From CAIKZJ01 sp041675325 (lineage in GTDB: Bacteria > Bacteroidota > Ignavibacteria > Tepidaquicellales > Tepidaquicellaceae), in NCBI GenBank assembly GCA_041675325.1, contig JBAYUG010000002.1, positions 40,653-104,652 of the forward strand: a DNA stretch of 64,000 nucleotides, in the 5' to 3' direction. Positions 45,488 to 54,276 of this stretch are shown in pieces; positions within the stretch are counted from its first letter, which is position 1; every line of letters starts with the position of its first letter. Below the pieces are notes generated by a model that was not told the origin of the DNA, did no database searches, and saw only the letters and a program-made list of their open reading frames with translations. Made by a program: the position numbers and the translations under genes.

Positions 45488-45967
45488 ATGTCAGATTATA
45501 ATTTCAGAATAGGATACGGTTACGACGTGCACAGGCTCGTAAGCGGAAGAAAGCTTATATTAGGGGGTGTGGAAATACCCCACATTTCAGGACTTGAGGG
45601 ACATTCGGATGCCGATGTTCTGCTGCATTCTCTGTGCGACGCACTGCTTGGTGCTGCAGGACACAAAGATATAGGACATCAGTTTCCAAACACGGACCCT
45701 GCATACAAGGATATTTCGAGTCTTGTCTTGCTTAAACATGTTTACAATCTTATTTCAGAGGACGGGTGGAAAATAAGCAACACAGATTCAATGATTTTGC
45801 TTGAGGAACCGAAGATTTCAAAGTACATACCCGAGATGGCGGCAAATATTTCAGAAATAATAAACTGCATGAACGTTTCGATAAAAGCTACCACTTCAGA
45901 AGGAATCGGGTTTGTCGGAGAAAAGAAGGGGTGCTCAGCAACAACAGTAACGATAATTTACAAGTGA
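45488..45967 (+). CDS. ispF: 2-C-methyl-D-erythritol 2,4-cyclodiphosphate synthase
   Basis: 159 residues, the standard length. IspF closes the cyclic diphosphate in the MEP isoprenoid pathway. The metal and substrate motifs are present: GYGYDVHRL (D13, H15), LEGHSDADVLLHSLCDALLGAAG, DIGHQFPNTDP and the C-terminal KATTSEGIGFVGEKKGCSATTV. Start ATG 45488 follows dinB by 60 bp. The stop overlaps the start of the PAP2 gene by one base, coupling isoprenoid synthesis with a probable lipid-diphosphate phosphatase. Confidence 0.97.
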   Translation: MSDYNFRIGYGYDVHRLVSGRKLILGGVEIPHISGLEGHSDADVLLHSLCDALLGAAGHKDIGHQFPNTDPAYKDISSLVLLKHVYNLISEDGWKISNTDSMILLEEPKISKYIPEMAANISEIINCMNVSIKATTSEGIGFVGEKKGCSATTVTIIYK

Positions 45968-46524
45968 TGATTGATTTCCTTTACAGCATAGACGTCAGTA
46001 TATTTTACTTTATAAATAAGACGATAGCAAACCCTGCAACGGATTTCCTGATGCCGTTTATTACTGAATTAAACCACTGGAAATTATTTTACGCTATTAT
46101 GTTTCTTTACCTTATGATAGGCGCAGGGAAAAGGGGAAGAATAGTCGCAATAGGGCTTATACTGCTTATCGCGACGAGTGATCAAATCAGCAGTAATCTT
46201 ATAAAACACGCTGTCGAAAGAATACGTCCGTGTAATGTACTGCCTGATGTAAGACTGCTTGTAGGATGCACGCAATCTTTTTCGTTTCCGTCTTCACATG
46301 CAGTAAACAACTTTGCAGGAGCCGTGTTTCTCTCACACTTTTATCCAAAGTTTTCAATTTCATTCTACATCGGTGCATTCCTGATGGCTGTTTCGCGGGT
46401 ATTTGTTGGAGTCCATTATCCGTCCGACGTACTCATTGGCACGATAATTGGTATTTTAATAGGAATGTTATTTGTATTTCTCTGGGACTTGCTTAACAAA
46501 AAGTATAAAATTCTAACGAACTGA
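45967..46524 (+). CDS. PAP2 family membrane phosphatase (undecaprenyl-diphosphatase type)
   Basis: 185 residues from ATG 45967, which overlaps the ispF stop (TGATG); a longer frame inside ispF is unlikely to be used. Five to six membrane helices carry the PAP2 motifs KHAVERIRPC, FSFPSSHAVNNF and RVFVGVHYPSDVLIG, complete for catalysis. Position between ispF and lnt, both envelope-lipid genes, suggests recycling of undecaprenyl diphosphate, as in PgpB/BcrC-type enzymes. It has no signal peptide, unlike the PAP2 protein at 35910. Confidence 0.9.
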   Translation: MIDFLYSIDVSIFYFINKTIANPATDFLMPFITELNHWKLFYAIMFLYLMIGAGKRGRIVAIGLILLIATSDQISSNLIKHAVERIRPCNVLPDVRLLVGCTQSFSFPSSHAVNNFAGAVFLSHFYPKFSISFYIGAFLMAVSRVFVGVHYPSDVLIGTIIGILIGMLFVFLWDLLNKKYKILTN

Positions 46525-46525
46525 T

Positions 46526-48181
46526 TTGAAGATTAAAAGAACCTTACTCTACATAATCACCGGACTGTGCCTTGCACTCGCATTCCCGCCCATCAATATA
46601 TATACACTTTACTTTATCGGGATTGCGTTACTTGTGTACACAGTACACAATTCAGTAAATTTTAGACAGGTATTCTTCAGGTCTTACTTTGCATTTCTGA
46701 CACTTGAAATGATTGCGGTATCATGGATCAGCTTAAGCGGACTGAGGGAAAGCGCCGACAAGTTTCTGATAGTCGGCGGGTTTGTAACAATGATAATTCA
46801 CAGTGCGCTGCTTACTCTGCCGCTTGTTCTTTATTATTATACGAGAAAAAGACTGGCAGCATATTTGAAATCCGCGACTGTGTTCACTCTGCCGTTTATA
46901 TGGGTTACAGTTGAATATCTTTACGCACTTCCTGAAGTAAGTTTTCCGTGGTTAACTGCGGGGAATGCATTTACTACAGCATTGCATAAAATCCAGTTTA
47001 TAGAAATAACGGGAGTTTACGGAATCTCTTTCTGGGCATTAATTATAGGATGCCTGCTGTTCTTGATAATTGAAAAAGCATCAGCAGGCAAAGAGTCATT
47101 ACCCTCATTTTTTAAAAGAAAAGATGTTGTCTCTATCTCAGTAATAATTGTTGTTCTGTTTTTTCTTCCGGATATTTACAATATTACAACAAAATCATAC
47201 AGCAAATATAGCAGGAATTATTCCGAGGGTAAAATAAGAGTTAGCATTGTTCAGCCGAATGTAAATCCATGGAAGAAATGGGGGTCAAAACAAAACGAGC
47301 TTGTGAACGACTATGTTGAGCTTCTTAAAGTAACTGATACCGCAGAAGTAAAATCAGACCTTATAATATTCCCCGAGACAGCGACTCCGTTTTATCTGCT
47401 TAATGATTACTACACAGATAAATACGATTTAATAAAGCAAGCAGTCGAAAGTGTTAATATTCCCCTGCTGATTGGTACGCCTGACCTTGTGTATTACAAC
47501 GATAGTATAAAAGCAAAACCTGATTCAAAGGAAAATAAAACTTCGGGTCAGAAATACGACTCCTTTAATTCAGCAGTGCTTATTAATCCGGGCGAGGAAA
47601 GAGTCTCGCACCCGAAATATGCAAAGAACAAGCTTGTCATCGCAAGCGAGAGAATGCCCTATCAGGAAAGAATACCTTTTTTCAGGGACATGATAAGATG
47701 GTCTGTCGGATTAAGTTCTTATCAGATCGGCTGGGATACAACGATTTTTAAGCTCGGGAACAAAGCTGCTTTCAACACTGCAATATGTTACGAAACCATC
47801 TATCCTGAATATTTTGCTTCATTCATGAGAAAGGGCGCTCAATTCTCGGTTATCATAACGAACGATGGATGGTGGGGAAAACTTTTCGGAACTCATCAGC
47901 ATAAACAATATGCAGTATTGAGAGCGATTGAAAACAGGAGATGGATTGCACGATGCGGAAACACAGGAATCTCATGCTTCTTAGATTCGTATGGAAATAT
48001 TTACGATCAGACACAAATAAATGAGAAAGCAATAATCAGCGGCGACATTGGGTTGAGCAGCGATTTATCATTTTACTCACGAAATCCATATTTATTCCCT
48101 AACGTACTCCTGATAACAACTGTGCTGATATTTATTTCTGCGATAACTGAACGGATTTTAAGAAGAAAGGTAAAGCAATAA
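46526..48181 (+). CDS. lnt: apolipoprotein N-acyltransferase
   Basis: 551 residues from TTG 46526, one base after the PAP2 stop. Seven to eight N-terminal helices (1-220) are followed by the nitrilase-type domain facing the periplasm: IRVSIVQPNVNPWKKWGSK, LIIFPETATPFYL (catalytic E), a central lysine in KYAKNKLVIASERMP and FNTAICYETIYPEYF (nucleophile C), then ITNDGWWGKLFGTHQH. A last helix ends the protein. It adds the third acyl chain to lipoproteins such as those predicted at 34139 and 43494. Last gene of ispF-pap2-lnt. Confidence 0.93.
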   Translation: MKIKRTLLYIITGLCLALAFPPINIYTLYFIGIALLVYTVHNSVNFRQVFFRSYFAFLTLEMIAVSWISLSGLRESADKFLIVGGFVTMIIHSALLTLPLVLYYYTRKRLAAYLKSATVFTLPFIWVTVEYLYALPEVSFPWLTAGNAFTTALHKIQFIEITGVYGISFWALIIGCLLFLIIEKASAGKESLPSFFKRKDVVSISVIIVVLFFLPDIYNITTKSYSKYSRNYSEGKIRVSIVQPNVNPWKKWGSKQNELVNDYVELLKVTDTAEVKSDLIIFPETATPFYLLNDYYTDKYDLIKQAVESVNIPLLIGTPDLVYYNDSIKAKPDSKENKTSGQKYDSFNSAVLINPGEERVSHPKYAKNKLVIASERMPYQERIPFFRDMIRWSVGLSSYQIGWDTTIFKLGNKAAFNTAICYETIYPEYFASFMRKGAQFSVIITNDGWWGKLFGTHQHKQYAVLRAIENRRWIARCGNTGISCFLDSYGNIYDQTQINEKAIISGDIGLSSDLSFYSRNPYLFPNVLLITTVLIFISAITERILRRKVKQ

Positions 48182-48193
48182 AAGTAATGCCGC

Positions 48194-49813
48194 TTACTTT
48201 ACTGAATTCAATACAGATTTATTTTCTTCGTAATATTGTTTAGCTTTTTCTAATGATACAAAAGGTCCGACAAGTACCCTGTACTGAATACTGTTTTCTA
48301 GTGTCATATAAGCTTCAATCCTGGACGAAACGAGATTTGAGTTAAGCTTTGCTTCTTTATCGGAAGCCTCACCAATATTTTTACATACATTGTTTTCGAT
48401 GTAAATAAAAGAATCAATCCTGCGAAATATAAGTCCGCTATTATCCTCAATCAGGACACTCTCTCCTTTTACATTTTCATCAGCTGTAAATTGATTTTTC
48501 AGTGAATCGGGTTTTTGTAAGTTTAAATTTTCAATGATTCTTGTGCTTTCCTGTTTTTCAAAAAGGGTTTTATATAAGATAAAGCTTATTCCGACAGCAA
48601 ATACAATTAGAAAAGTATAAATTACAACTTTCATAAAAACACCTCGAGGTTTTTTCTTCTCTTCGGGTATAGCAGGTTTTATTCCGTACTGAGGTTCATT
48701 GTTCACAAATACTTCTTCGAAGGATTTAGCTTCGATATTATTCTCCTTGTCCAAATACTTAATTACATTATCGGTTTGAAGTTTATCGAGAGCTTCAGTT
48801 AGCGATGCGGGTTCATGAAAAGACTTAACATCAGCTTCATGTACGGTTTCTTTCAATACCACATCTTCTTTTTGCTCGTACGGTTGATCTAAAAGGAGTC
48901 TTTGAAATACCCGTAACTCAACATTATTTGTTTCCGGAATCAGTTGTTTGTCACTATCTTCACTGAACTCTCCGGTTATATCTTCAGGCACAGAAGTTTT
49001 ATCCATCCTGATTTGCTTATCATCAGCTGATTCCAACGGGATAAGAATATCGTCACTCGAAGGAATTATTATATCATCTTCCGAAAGTTCGGTTTCCGGT
49101 GATGTTAACGCCTCTTCCACTGTCGAAGAAGTACCCGGTGAATCTAATTCATTTAGAATTTCATCCCTTTTTAAAATAAACCCGGTAATTTCATTATCAA
49201 TATCCTCAATACTAAAATCATCTTTAAGATCATGTATTATCTTTCTTCGCAAATCCGGAAGTTCAAAAGCCGTCTCGCTATCTGCCTGTTCCTCAATAAA
49301 AGAACTTGATTTTAAGCCCGAATCTTCAGAAATGACTTCCGAGCTCTCATCGGATGTTTTTTCTGCGGAAATATATTCCGTTATCTTTGTGTCTGAGACA
49401 GAAATGATATCGGGCGGGATATCAGCAGAGACTTGAGTTTCAGGTTCATCATCAAAAATAAAGCAGAGATAATCTTCGTCATTCTCATCCGCCATTAATT
49501 CCCGAATAGTCAGGATTTCATTGTTCTTTAAGTTAATTGCTTTTGTTATCTGAGGTTCAAGATTGTTGAAATTGTCATTAACAGAATCAGCGAACTGCCT
49601 GACAGGTGAAAACGATACGTATCTTTGCTTTGTTCCTCCGGTAGTTTTACTATTTATTTTAAACTTCCCAAACTCAGGGATATTTATGTTCTTGCCTTTT
49701 CTTAAAGCATCAGACATTGAAACGAAAATATTGTCAACAAACAAGGCAGCTTCCGATTCTCCTACCTCAAATTTATTTACAATATTTCTGACAAGTTCCG
49801 GTTTAATCATCAT
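48194..49813 (-). CDS. HU-like domain / TM / SPOR domain fusion protein
   Basis: 539 residues. N-terminal HU/IHF-type domain (about 1-95; LVRNIVNKFEVGESEAALFV, GKNINIPEFGKFKI). Residues 100-390 are acidic and low-complexity with scattered short helices. KKKPR then precedes one transmembrane helix at about 393-414, an N-inside signal by the positive-inside rule. The periplasmic part ends in a SPOR domain (about 495-539, somewhat short; IQYRVLVGPFVSLEKAKQYYEENK). SPOR domains bind denuded septal glycan. The layout recalls HU-CCDC81-SPOR proteins of Bacteroidota. It overlaps the HU gene upstream by 11 bp. A role in linking the nucleoid or a cytosolic factor to the septum is inference. Confidence 0.85.
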   Translation of the reverse strand: MMIKPELVRNIVNKFEVGESEAALFVDNIFVSMSDALRKGKNINIPEFGKFKINSKTTGGTKQRYVSFSPVRQFADSVNDNFNNLEPQITKAINLKNNEILTIRELMADENDEDYLCFIFDDEPETQVSADIPPDIISVSDTKITEYISAEKTSDESSEVISEDSGLKSSSFIEEQADSETAFELPDLRRKIIHDLKDDFSIEDIDNEITGFILKRDEILNELDSPGTSSTVEEALTSPETELSEDDIIIPSSDDILIPLESADDKQIRMDKTSVPEDITGEFSEDSDKQLIPETNNVELRVFQRLLLDQPYEQKEDVVLKETVHEADVKSFHEPASLTEALDKLQTDNVIKYLDKENNIEAKSFEEVFVNNEPQYGIKPAIPEEKKKPRGVFMKVVIYTFLIVFAVGISFILYKTLFEKQESTRIIENLNLQKPDSLKNQFTADENVKGESVLIEDNSGLIFRRIDSFIYIENNVCKNIGEASDKEAKLNSNLVSSRIEAYMTLENSIQYRVLVGPFVSLEKAKQYYEENKSVLNSVK

Positions 49814-50084
49814 TCTTCATCCTATTGATTAAACTCTCAGACGGTTTATAAATAACCTTGTCTTTCGGCGGAAGCAGAATTTCAACGCGTCCGCCTTCAT
49901 CGGTGCGTGTCTGCATTTTCCTGTGTACAACCGAAAAATCGCCGATATCTGAAATTGAAACATGTTTCTGTTCTTTAACTATTCTGCGTATCTCTTCAAA
50001 CAGAAAGCGGAAAATATTCTCCGAAAGCTCTTTGCTGAAAGAACTTTTTATTCTCGACTTATTTATCAGGGATTGCGCGTTCAC
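49803..50084 (-). CDS. HU/IHF family DNA-binding protein
   Basis: 93 residues from GTG 50084, one base after the fRMsr stop. Helical N-terminus (KSRIKSSFSKELSENIFRFLFEEIRRIVKEQKHVSISDIGDFSVVHRKMQTRTDEGG), then VEILLPPKDKVIYKPSESLINRMK, matching the HU fold: dimerisation helices, GDF turn and DNA-arm strands ending with the conserved K-x-P. The N-terminal helix is diverged and lacks the usual MNK-EL start, so it is a specialised paralogue rather than the main HU. Its partner may be the HU-like domain of the next protein, since HU works as a dimer; that is inference. Confidence 0.85.
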   Translation of the reverse strand: MNAQSLINKSRIKSSFSKELSENIFRFLFEEIRRIVKEQKHVSISDIGDFSVVHRKMQTRTDEGGRVEILLPPKDKVIYKPSESLINRMKNDD

Positions 50085-50085
50085 T

Positions 50086-50580
50086 TTAAAAGATTCGTGA
50101 TATAATTAAAGAAAGCTCATTAAGATATTTACTGTCAACATCATCAAACGAAGAATAGTCGGCACTGTCAACGTCGAGCACACCGGCTGCTTCTCCATTT
50201 CTGAAAATAGGTATTACAATCTCGGATTTTGAAGCACTGTCACAGAAGATATGCCCGGGAAATTTATTCACGTCAACAACCACAACAGTTTCCTTGTCTT
50301 TAAACGCTGTCCCGCAAACACCCTTCCCTATCTCAATCCTTGTGCATGCAAGCCTGCCCTGAAAAGGTCCAAGAACAAGATTATTCTTTTCCTTGTCGAA
50401 CATATAGAACCCTACCCACAGGTAATAATCGAAACTGTATTTAAGTAATGAAACAATGTTGGACAGATTAGCGATGAGATTATTTTCGCCTTTCAGCAGA
50501 GCTTCTGCCTGCTTCAGGACTTCAGAATATCTTTCCTGTTTAGAGAGCTGAGTTATTTTATCAAAGTTAACTTCTATCAT
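50086..50580 (-). CDS. msrC: free methionine-(R)-sulfoxide reductase (GAF domain)
   Basis: 164 residues. A single GAF domain of the fRMsr type, which reduces free Met-R-sulfoxide with thioredoxin. Signatures are WVGFYMFDKEKNNLVLGPFQGRLACTRIEIGKGVCGTAF (two of the active cysteines), FPGHIFCDSASKSEIVIPI (third cysteine) and GVLDVDSADYSSFDDVD. Full length. It overlaps the TPR-SPOR gene by ATGA and precedes the HU gene by one base, an unexpected partner in a SPOR/HU operon. Read as a redox repair enzyme the link is unclear; a GAF sensory role is an alternative. Confidence 0.92.
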   Translation of the reverse strand: MIEVNFDKITQLSKQERYSEVLKQAEALLKGENNLIANLSNIVSLLKYSFDYYLWVGFYMFDKEKNNLVLGPFQGRLACTRIEIGKGVCGTAFKDKETVVVVDVNKFPGHIFCDSASKSEIVIPIFRNGEAAGVLDVDSADYSSFDDVDSKYLNELSLIISRIF

Positions 50581-52775
50581 TCAAGTTTTGTGGTTAATTG
50601 CTTTGCCTCTTCTTCGCTTTTAAACGCACCCGCACGTACTCTGTAATAAACTCCCTTTTCCTTTAAATCCGCCTCAATGATTGCACCTTTAATATTGTAT
50701 TTCTTTAAAAGCTTCATCTTCTCTTCAGCTTTTGCCTTTTCCTTAAACGAGCCTATCTGCACATAATAACCGTCCGGCTCGCTGAACAATACTAACGATT
50801 GTTTGCTGCCTATGAAACCAAGGTTTCTGGATTCAAGAACAGGCTGTTTCTGTTCTGTTGTTTTCGGTGCTTCTTTTGTATCTTCGATTACTTCTTCTTT
50901 TGGTTCCTGCTTTGGTTCTTCCTGATTTGTGTTTGTAACTATAGGCTGTTTTTCATCCGTATATTGAAATTTAAAGACTGTCAGTAATATTACTGCAGCT
51001 ATAAGTACAATAACTAATATAAAGAACAACGGTGAAGTGAAGAAGCTCTTTTTCTCAGAGACGGATTTTCGTGATGTAGGAACATTCGGAACCGGTATAT
51101 CAAGTTCCTTAGTTTCAGGCACTATATCAAGTTCAGAAGTTTTAATTCCTGAATCAGAAAGGATTTCGTCATGAAGATTCTTTACATCGTCGCTTATAAT
51201 GGGTTGGAATTCTGCCCGGCTTTGTTCTTCTGTTAATTGAGAATAATCTGTTTGCTCCTGTCCGCTGAAAATTGATTTAAAGTTAAACTCCGGTACGACT
51301 ATTTCTTCATCCGCAGGCTTAGTTTCGGAAGTGGAATTTTCTGTGCTTTTTTTACTATCATCAAACTTCGATATTAAATCTTCTATTTCTTTTTGATTCT
51401 TCTCTTCATTTTCTTCATATTCAGGCTTAGTTTCGGGAGTGGAATCACCGGTACTCTTTTTACTTTCATCAAACTTCGATATTAAATCTTCTATTTCATT
51501 TTGATTCTTCTCTTCATTTTCTTTATATTCAGGCTTAGTTTCAGGAGTGGGATTTTCTGTGCTTTTTTTACTATCATCAAACTTCGATATTAAATCTTCT
51601 ATTTCTTTTTGATTCTTCTCTTCATTTTCTTCATATTCAGGCTTAGTTTCGGGAGTGGAATCTCCGGTACTCTTTTTACTTTCATCAAACTTCGATATAA
51701 AATCTTCTATTTCATTTTGATTCTTCTCTTCATTTTCTTCATATTCAGGCTTAGTTTCGGTAGTGGAATCTTCAGTACTTTTTTTACTATCATCAAACTT
51801 CGATATTAAATCCTCTATTTCATTTTGATTCTTCTCTTCATTTTCTTCATATTCAGGCTTAGTTTCGGGAGTGGAATCTTTAGTGCTTTTTTTACTTTCA
51901 TCAAACTTCGATATAAAATCTTCTATTTCATTTTGATTCTTCTCTTCATTTCCCGTATATCTTTCAACTTTTATCTCATCGGGTTCATCAAAGTTTTGTA
52001 TATCATTATTATACTCAATCGTTCCATTTTCTGCATTTTCAAAAAGCATCACTTTAAGCTCGGGATATTCTTTGCATATATCCTGTTCATAATCAGGGTT
52101 AAGCTTTACAGAGTCAAGAAAGTCTCCTTTCGCTTTTCCTAAATCATTGAAAATTTCATAATAGATACTTCCCCTGTTATAATAAGTTTTTGGGTTGCCG
52201 GGATTCAGATTAATAGATTCCGAATAATCTGAAATTGCATCCTCATAGTTTTGCAGACATACATTTATGTTTGCCCTGTTGTTAAAAGCTTCGGGAAAGT
52301 TATGTTTAAATTCAATTGCTTTTGTGGCATGAATAAACGCATCCTCAAAGTTATCAATTCTCCTGTAGCATACAGCAAGATTATTATGAACTTCAGGAAT
52401 GCTGTCATTAATGTTAATTGCTTTTATGAAGTCATCGACTGCCGAGCCCCATTCCTTTTTCTTCATGTAATTTCTGCCGCGCCAGTTATACAGGCTCATC
52501 AGATAGTTATCATCATCCTGAGAATCCGATAATTTCGGAATAATAACCGACAGGTCATCAATGGCAGAATCAAAGTCACCTATAGCATAATAGCATACAG
52601 AACGGATTTCATATAACTTTATGTTATCCGGAAATTGTTCAATAAGCTCACTGCAGTCGGATATCGCTGATTCATAGTTTTTATTCTCTATATCTGAGAT
52701 TATTCGGTCTAATATGTAATTATTCAACCCTCTACGTTTTTCCTTTAATTTGAAAAAAATACCTATTACAAACAT
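50577..52775 (-). CDS. TPR / 36-residue repeat / TM / SPOR protein
   Basis: 732 residues. TPR solenoid (about 20-235; repeats such as EVHNNLAVCYRRIDNFEDAFIHATKAIEF and EAFNNRANINVCLQNYEDAISDYSESINLNPG). Residues 276-491 are six tandem 36-residue units, consensus NEEKNQNEIEDLISKFDESK plus a 16-residue S/T/P/E linker. A lysine-containing segment (SEKK) leads to one transmembrane helix at about 582-601, then a low-complexity linker and a SPOR domain (about 662-732; GYYVQIGSFKEKAKAEEKMK). The predicted topology puts TPR and repeats in the cytosol and SPOR in the periplasm. First gene of the four-gene operon. It looks like a septal scaffold presenting six copies of one short helical motif. Confidence 0.88.
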   Translation of the reverse strand: MFVIGIFFKLKEKRRGLNNYILDRIISDIENKNYESAISDCSELIEQFPDNIKLYEIRSVCYYAIGDFDSAIDDLSVIIPKLSDSQDDDNYLMSLYNWRGRNYMKKKEWGSAVDDFIKAININDSIPEVHNNLAVCYRRIDNFEDAFIHATKAIEFKHNFPEAFNNRANINVCLQNYEDAISDYSESINLNPGNPKTYYNRGSIYYEIFNDLGKAKGDFLDSVKLNPDYEQDICKEYPELKVMLFENAENGTIEYNNDIQNFDEPDEIKVERYTGNEEKNQNEIEDFISKFDESKKSTKDSTPETKPEYEENEEKNQNEIEDLISKFDDSKKSTEDSTTETKPEYEENEEKNQNEIEDFISKFDESKKSTGDSTPETKPEYEENEEKNQKEIEDLISKFDDSKKSTENPTPETKPEYKENEEKNQNEIEDLISKFDESKKSTGDSTPETKPEYEENEEKNQKEIEDLISKFDDSKKSTENSTSETKPADEEIVVPEFNFKSIFSGQEQTDYSQLTEEQSRAEFQPIISDDVKNLHDEILSDSGIKTSELDIVPETKELDIPVPNVPTSRKSVSEKKSFFTSPLFFILVIVLIAAVILLTVFKFQYTDEKQPIVTNTNQEEPKQEPKEEVIEDTKEAPKTTEQKQPVLESRNLGFIGSKQSLVLFSEPDGYYVQIGSFKEKAKAEEKMKLLKKYNIKGAIIEADLKEKGVYYRVRAGAFKSEEEAKQLTTKLE
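51303..51950 (-). repeat. 108-bp coding tandem repeat (6 units)
   Basis: Six in-frame 108-bp units encoding the 36-residue motif. Units 3-4 and 5-6 form two nearly identical pairs (N-type then K-type at residue 7; E-type then D-type at residue 18), so the array grew at least once by a 216-bp duplication. Confidence 0.95.
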
Positions 52776-52925
52776 AAAGTAAAAGATAGTTTTTAGCGAT
52801 AATTTTAGTGAGGTAACAGTAATAGGTTTATAGCGGAAGTGCAGATAAAGTCTATATTATTAACGCAAAAGTTGTTTTTGAATTAATATACTCCGTTATT
52901 ATTCATATCTTGATAATCTAATAAA

Positions 52926-54242
52926 ATGTCAGACAGAAGTGTAATACTTAAATTAGCTGTACCCGCTGTGATGCAGACGATAGTCAGGTCGTTGTTTGTA
53001 ATTGTGGATGCATTCTGGGTCGGTAAGCTGGGCAAACTCCCGCTGGCAGCGCTTACGACCGCAACCTTTCTTATATGGGGATTCCTCGCACTTGGGGAGA
53101 TGATTGCAACAGGTACAAATTCACTCATTGCACAGTCAACGGGAGCAAAGAACTCCGAGCTTGAAAGAAAGATATCGACATACAACCTCGTGAATACATT
53201 TTTCTTCACTGTTATACTAAGTTTATTATTGATACCACTACTTCCATACTTTAATGCACTGATGAACATAGGTCCCGAACAATCTGCACAGAGCAATGAA
53301 TATCTTATTACACTGTTGATAGGGTTTCCCGGGATAACACTGCTATCAACGTCAACTGCAATATTCAGAGGCAGTGGTGATACTAAAACTCCGATGTATC
53401 TTCTGGTATTTGCGGTTAGTATGAATTTCTTTCTCGCACCGTTGTTTATTTTCGGATTTGGATTTGTACCTGCTATGAATATGACAGGCGCTGCAATATC
53501 AACAATTGTCGCATACACACTATCCTTCATAGCCGGATACTTTATTCTAAAGAAAAGAAATCTTATCTGTTCCTTCCGCAAATATAAAATTGACAAACCA
53601 ATCATATCCGAAACATTCAGGATAGGATTGCCGATTGCTATTAACGGAATCGGTTTCTCGCTCATATATGTCTTTATCTCGCGGTTTGTTTCAGATTACG
53701 GAACAACAGCATTTGCAGCCCTTGGAATAGGTCACAGGTCTGAATCACTTGCTTATCAGATAACAGTCGGGTTTTCACTCGCAAGCTCAATTCTTGTCGG
53801 ACAGAATATCGGTGCACGGAATCCTGACAGGGCAGAAAAACTTGCATTCAAGATTCTCGGCTATGCAGCGATAGTAATGGCGGTGTACAGCGTACTGCTT
53901 TTTGTATTCAGCAGAGAGGTCGCAATGTTCTTTATCAATGATGCTGACGTTATTAATGTTTCATCTGTTTACAATAAGATTGCAGCATCGGTTCTAATAT
54001 TCTCCGCCGCAGAAGTAGTTTTAAGCGGGGCGTTTTCGGGGGCGGGTGATTCCCTGCCGCCTGCAATTGTGGGGCTTCCGATGAATGCGCTACGAATTCC
54101 TTTTGCATTCCTATTCGGAATGCTCTGGGGCTTAAACGGAATATGGATAGCCATTTGCTCAACGGTTGTGCTGAAGGGTGTGATAATAACAATCTGGTTT
54201 AAGCTCGGCAGATGGAAGAAGAGAGAACTTAGGCTGAAATGA
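52926..54242 (+). CDS. MATE family efflux transporter
   Basis: 438 residues with twelve predicted membrane helices in two MatE halves. The start ILKLAVPAVMQTIVRSLFVIVDAFWVGKLGKLPLAALTTATF and the second-half ISETFRIGLPIAINGIGFSLIYVFISRFVSDYGTTAFAALGIGHRSE are typical of NorM/DinF-type antiporters. It exports organic cations or drugs using Na+ or H+. Start ATG 52926. It is divergent from the SPOR operon with a 150-bp gap and convergent with the ROK gene. A 260-codon antisense frame over its 5' half is not a gene. Confidence 0.92.
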   Translation: MSDRSVILKLAVPAVMQTIVRSLFVIVDAFWVGKLGKLPLAALTTATFLIWGFLALGEMIATGTNSLIAQSTGAKNSELERKISTYNLVNTFFFTVILSLLLIPLLPYFNALMNIGPEQSAQSNEYLITLLIGFPGITLLSTSTAIFRGSGDTKTPMYLLVFAVSMNFFLAPLFIFGFGFVPAMNMTGAAISTIVAYTLSFIAGYFILKKRNLICSFRKYKIDKPIISETFRIGLPIAINGIGFSLIYVFISRFVSDYGTTAFAALGIGHRSESLAYQITVGFSLASSILVGQNIGARNPDRAEKLAFKILGYAAIVMAVYSVLLFVFSREVAMFFINDADVINVSSVYNKIAASVLIFSAAEVVLSGAFSGAGDSLPPAIVGLPMNALRIPFAFLFGMLWGLNGIWIAICSTVVLKGVIITIWFKLGRWKKRELRLK

Positions 54243-54276
54243 AAAGAAACTTGGTGCCATCCTTTCTCACGGTAAA

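Noticed and set aside
52883..53665. 260-codon minus-strand open frame
   Set aside because: It lies antisense over the 5' half of the MATE gene, whose sense frame has clear family motifs; the antisense protein has no recognisable domain and is a frame shadow.
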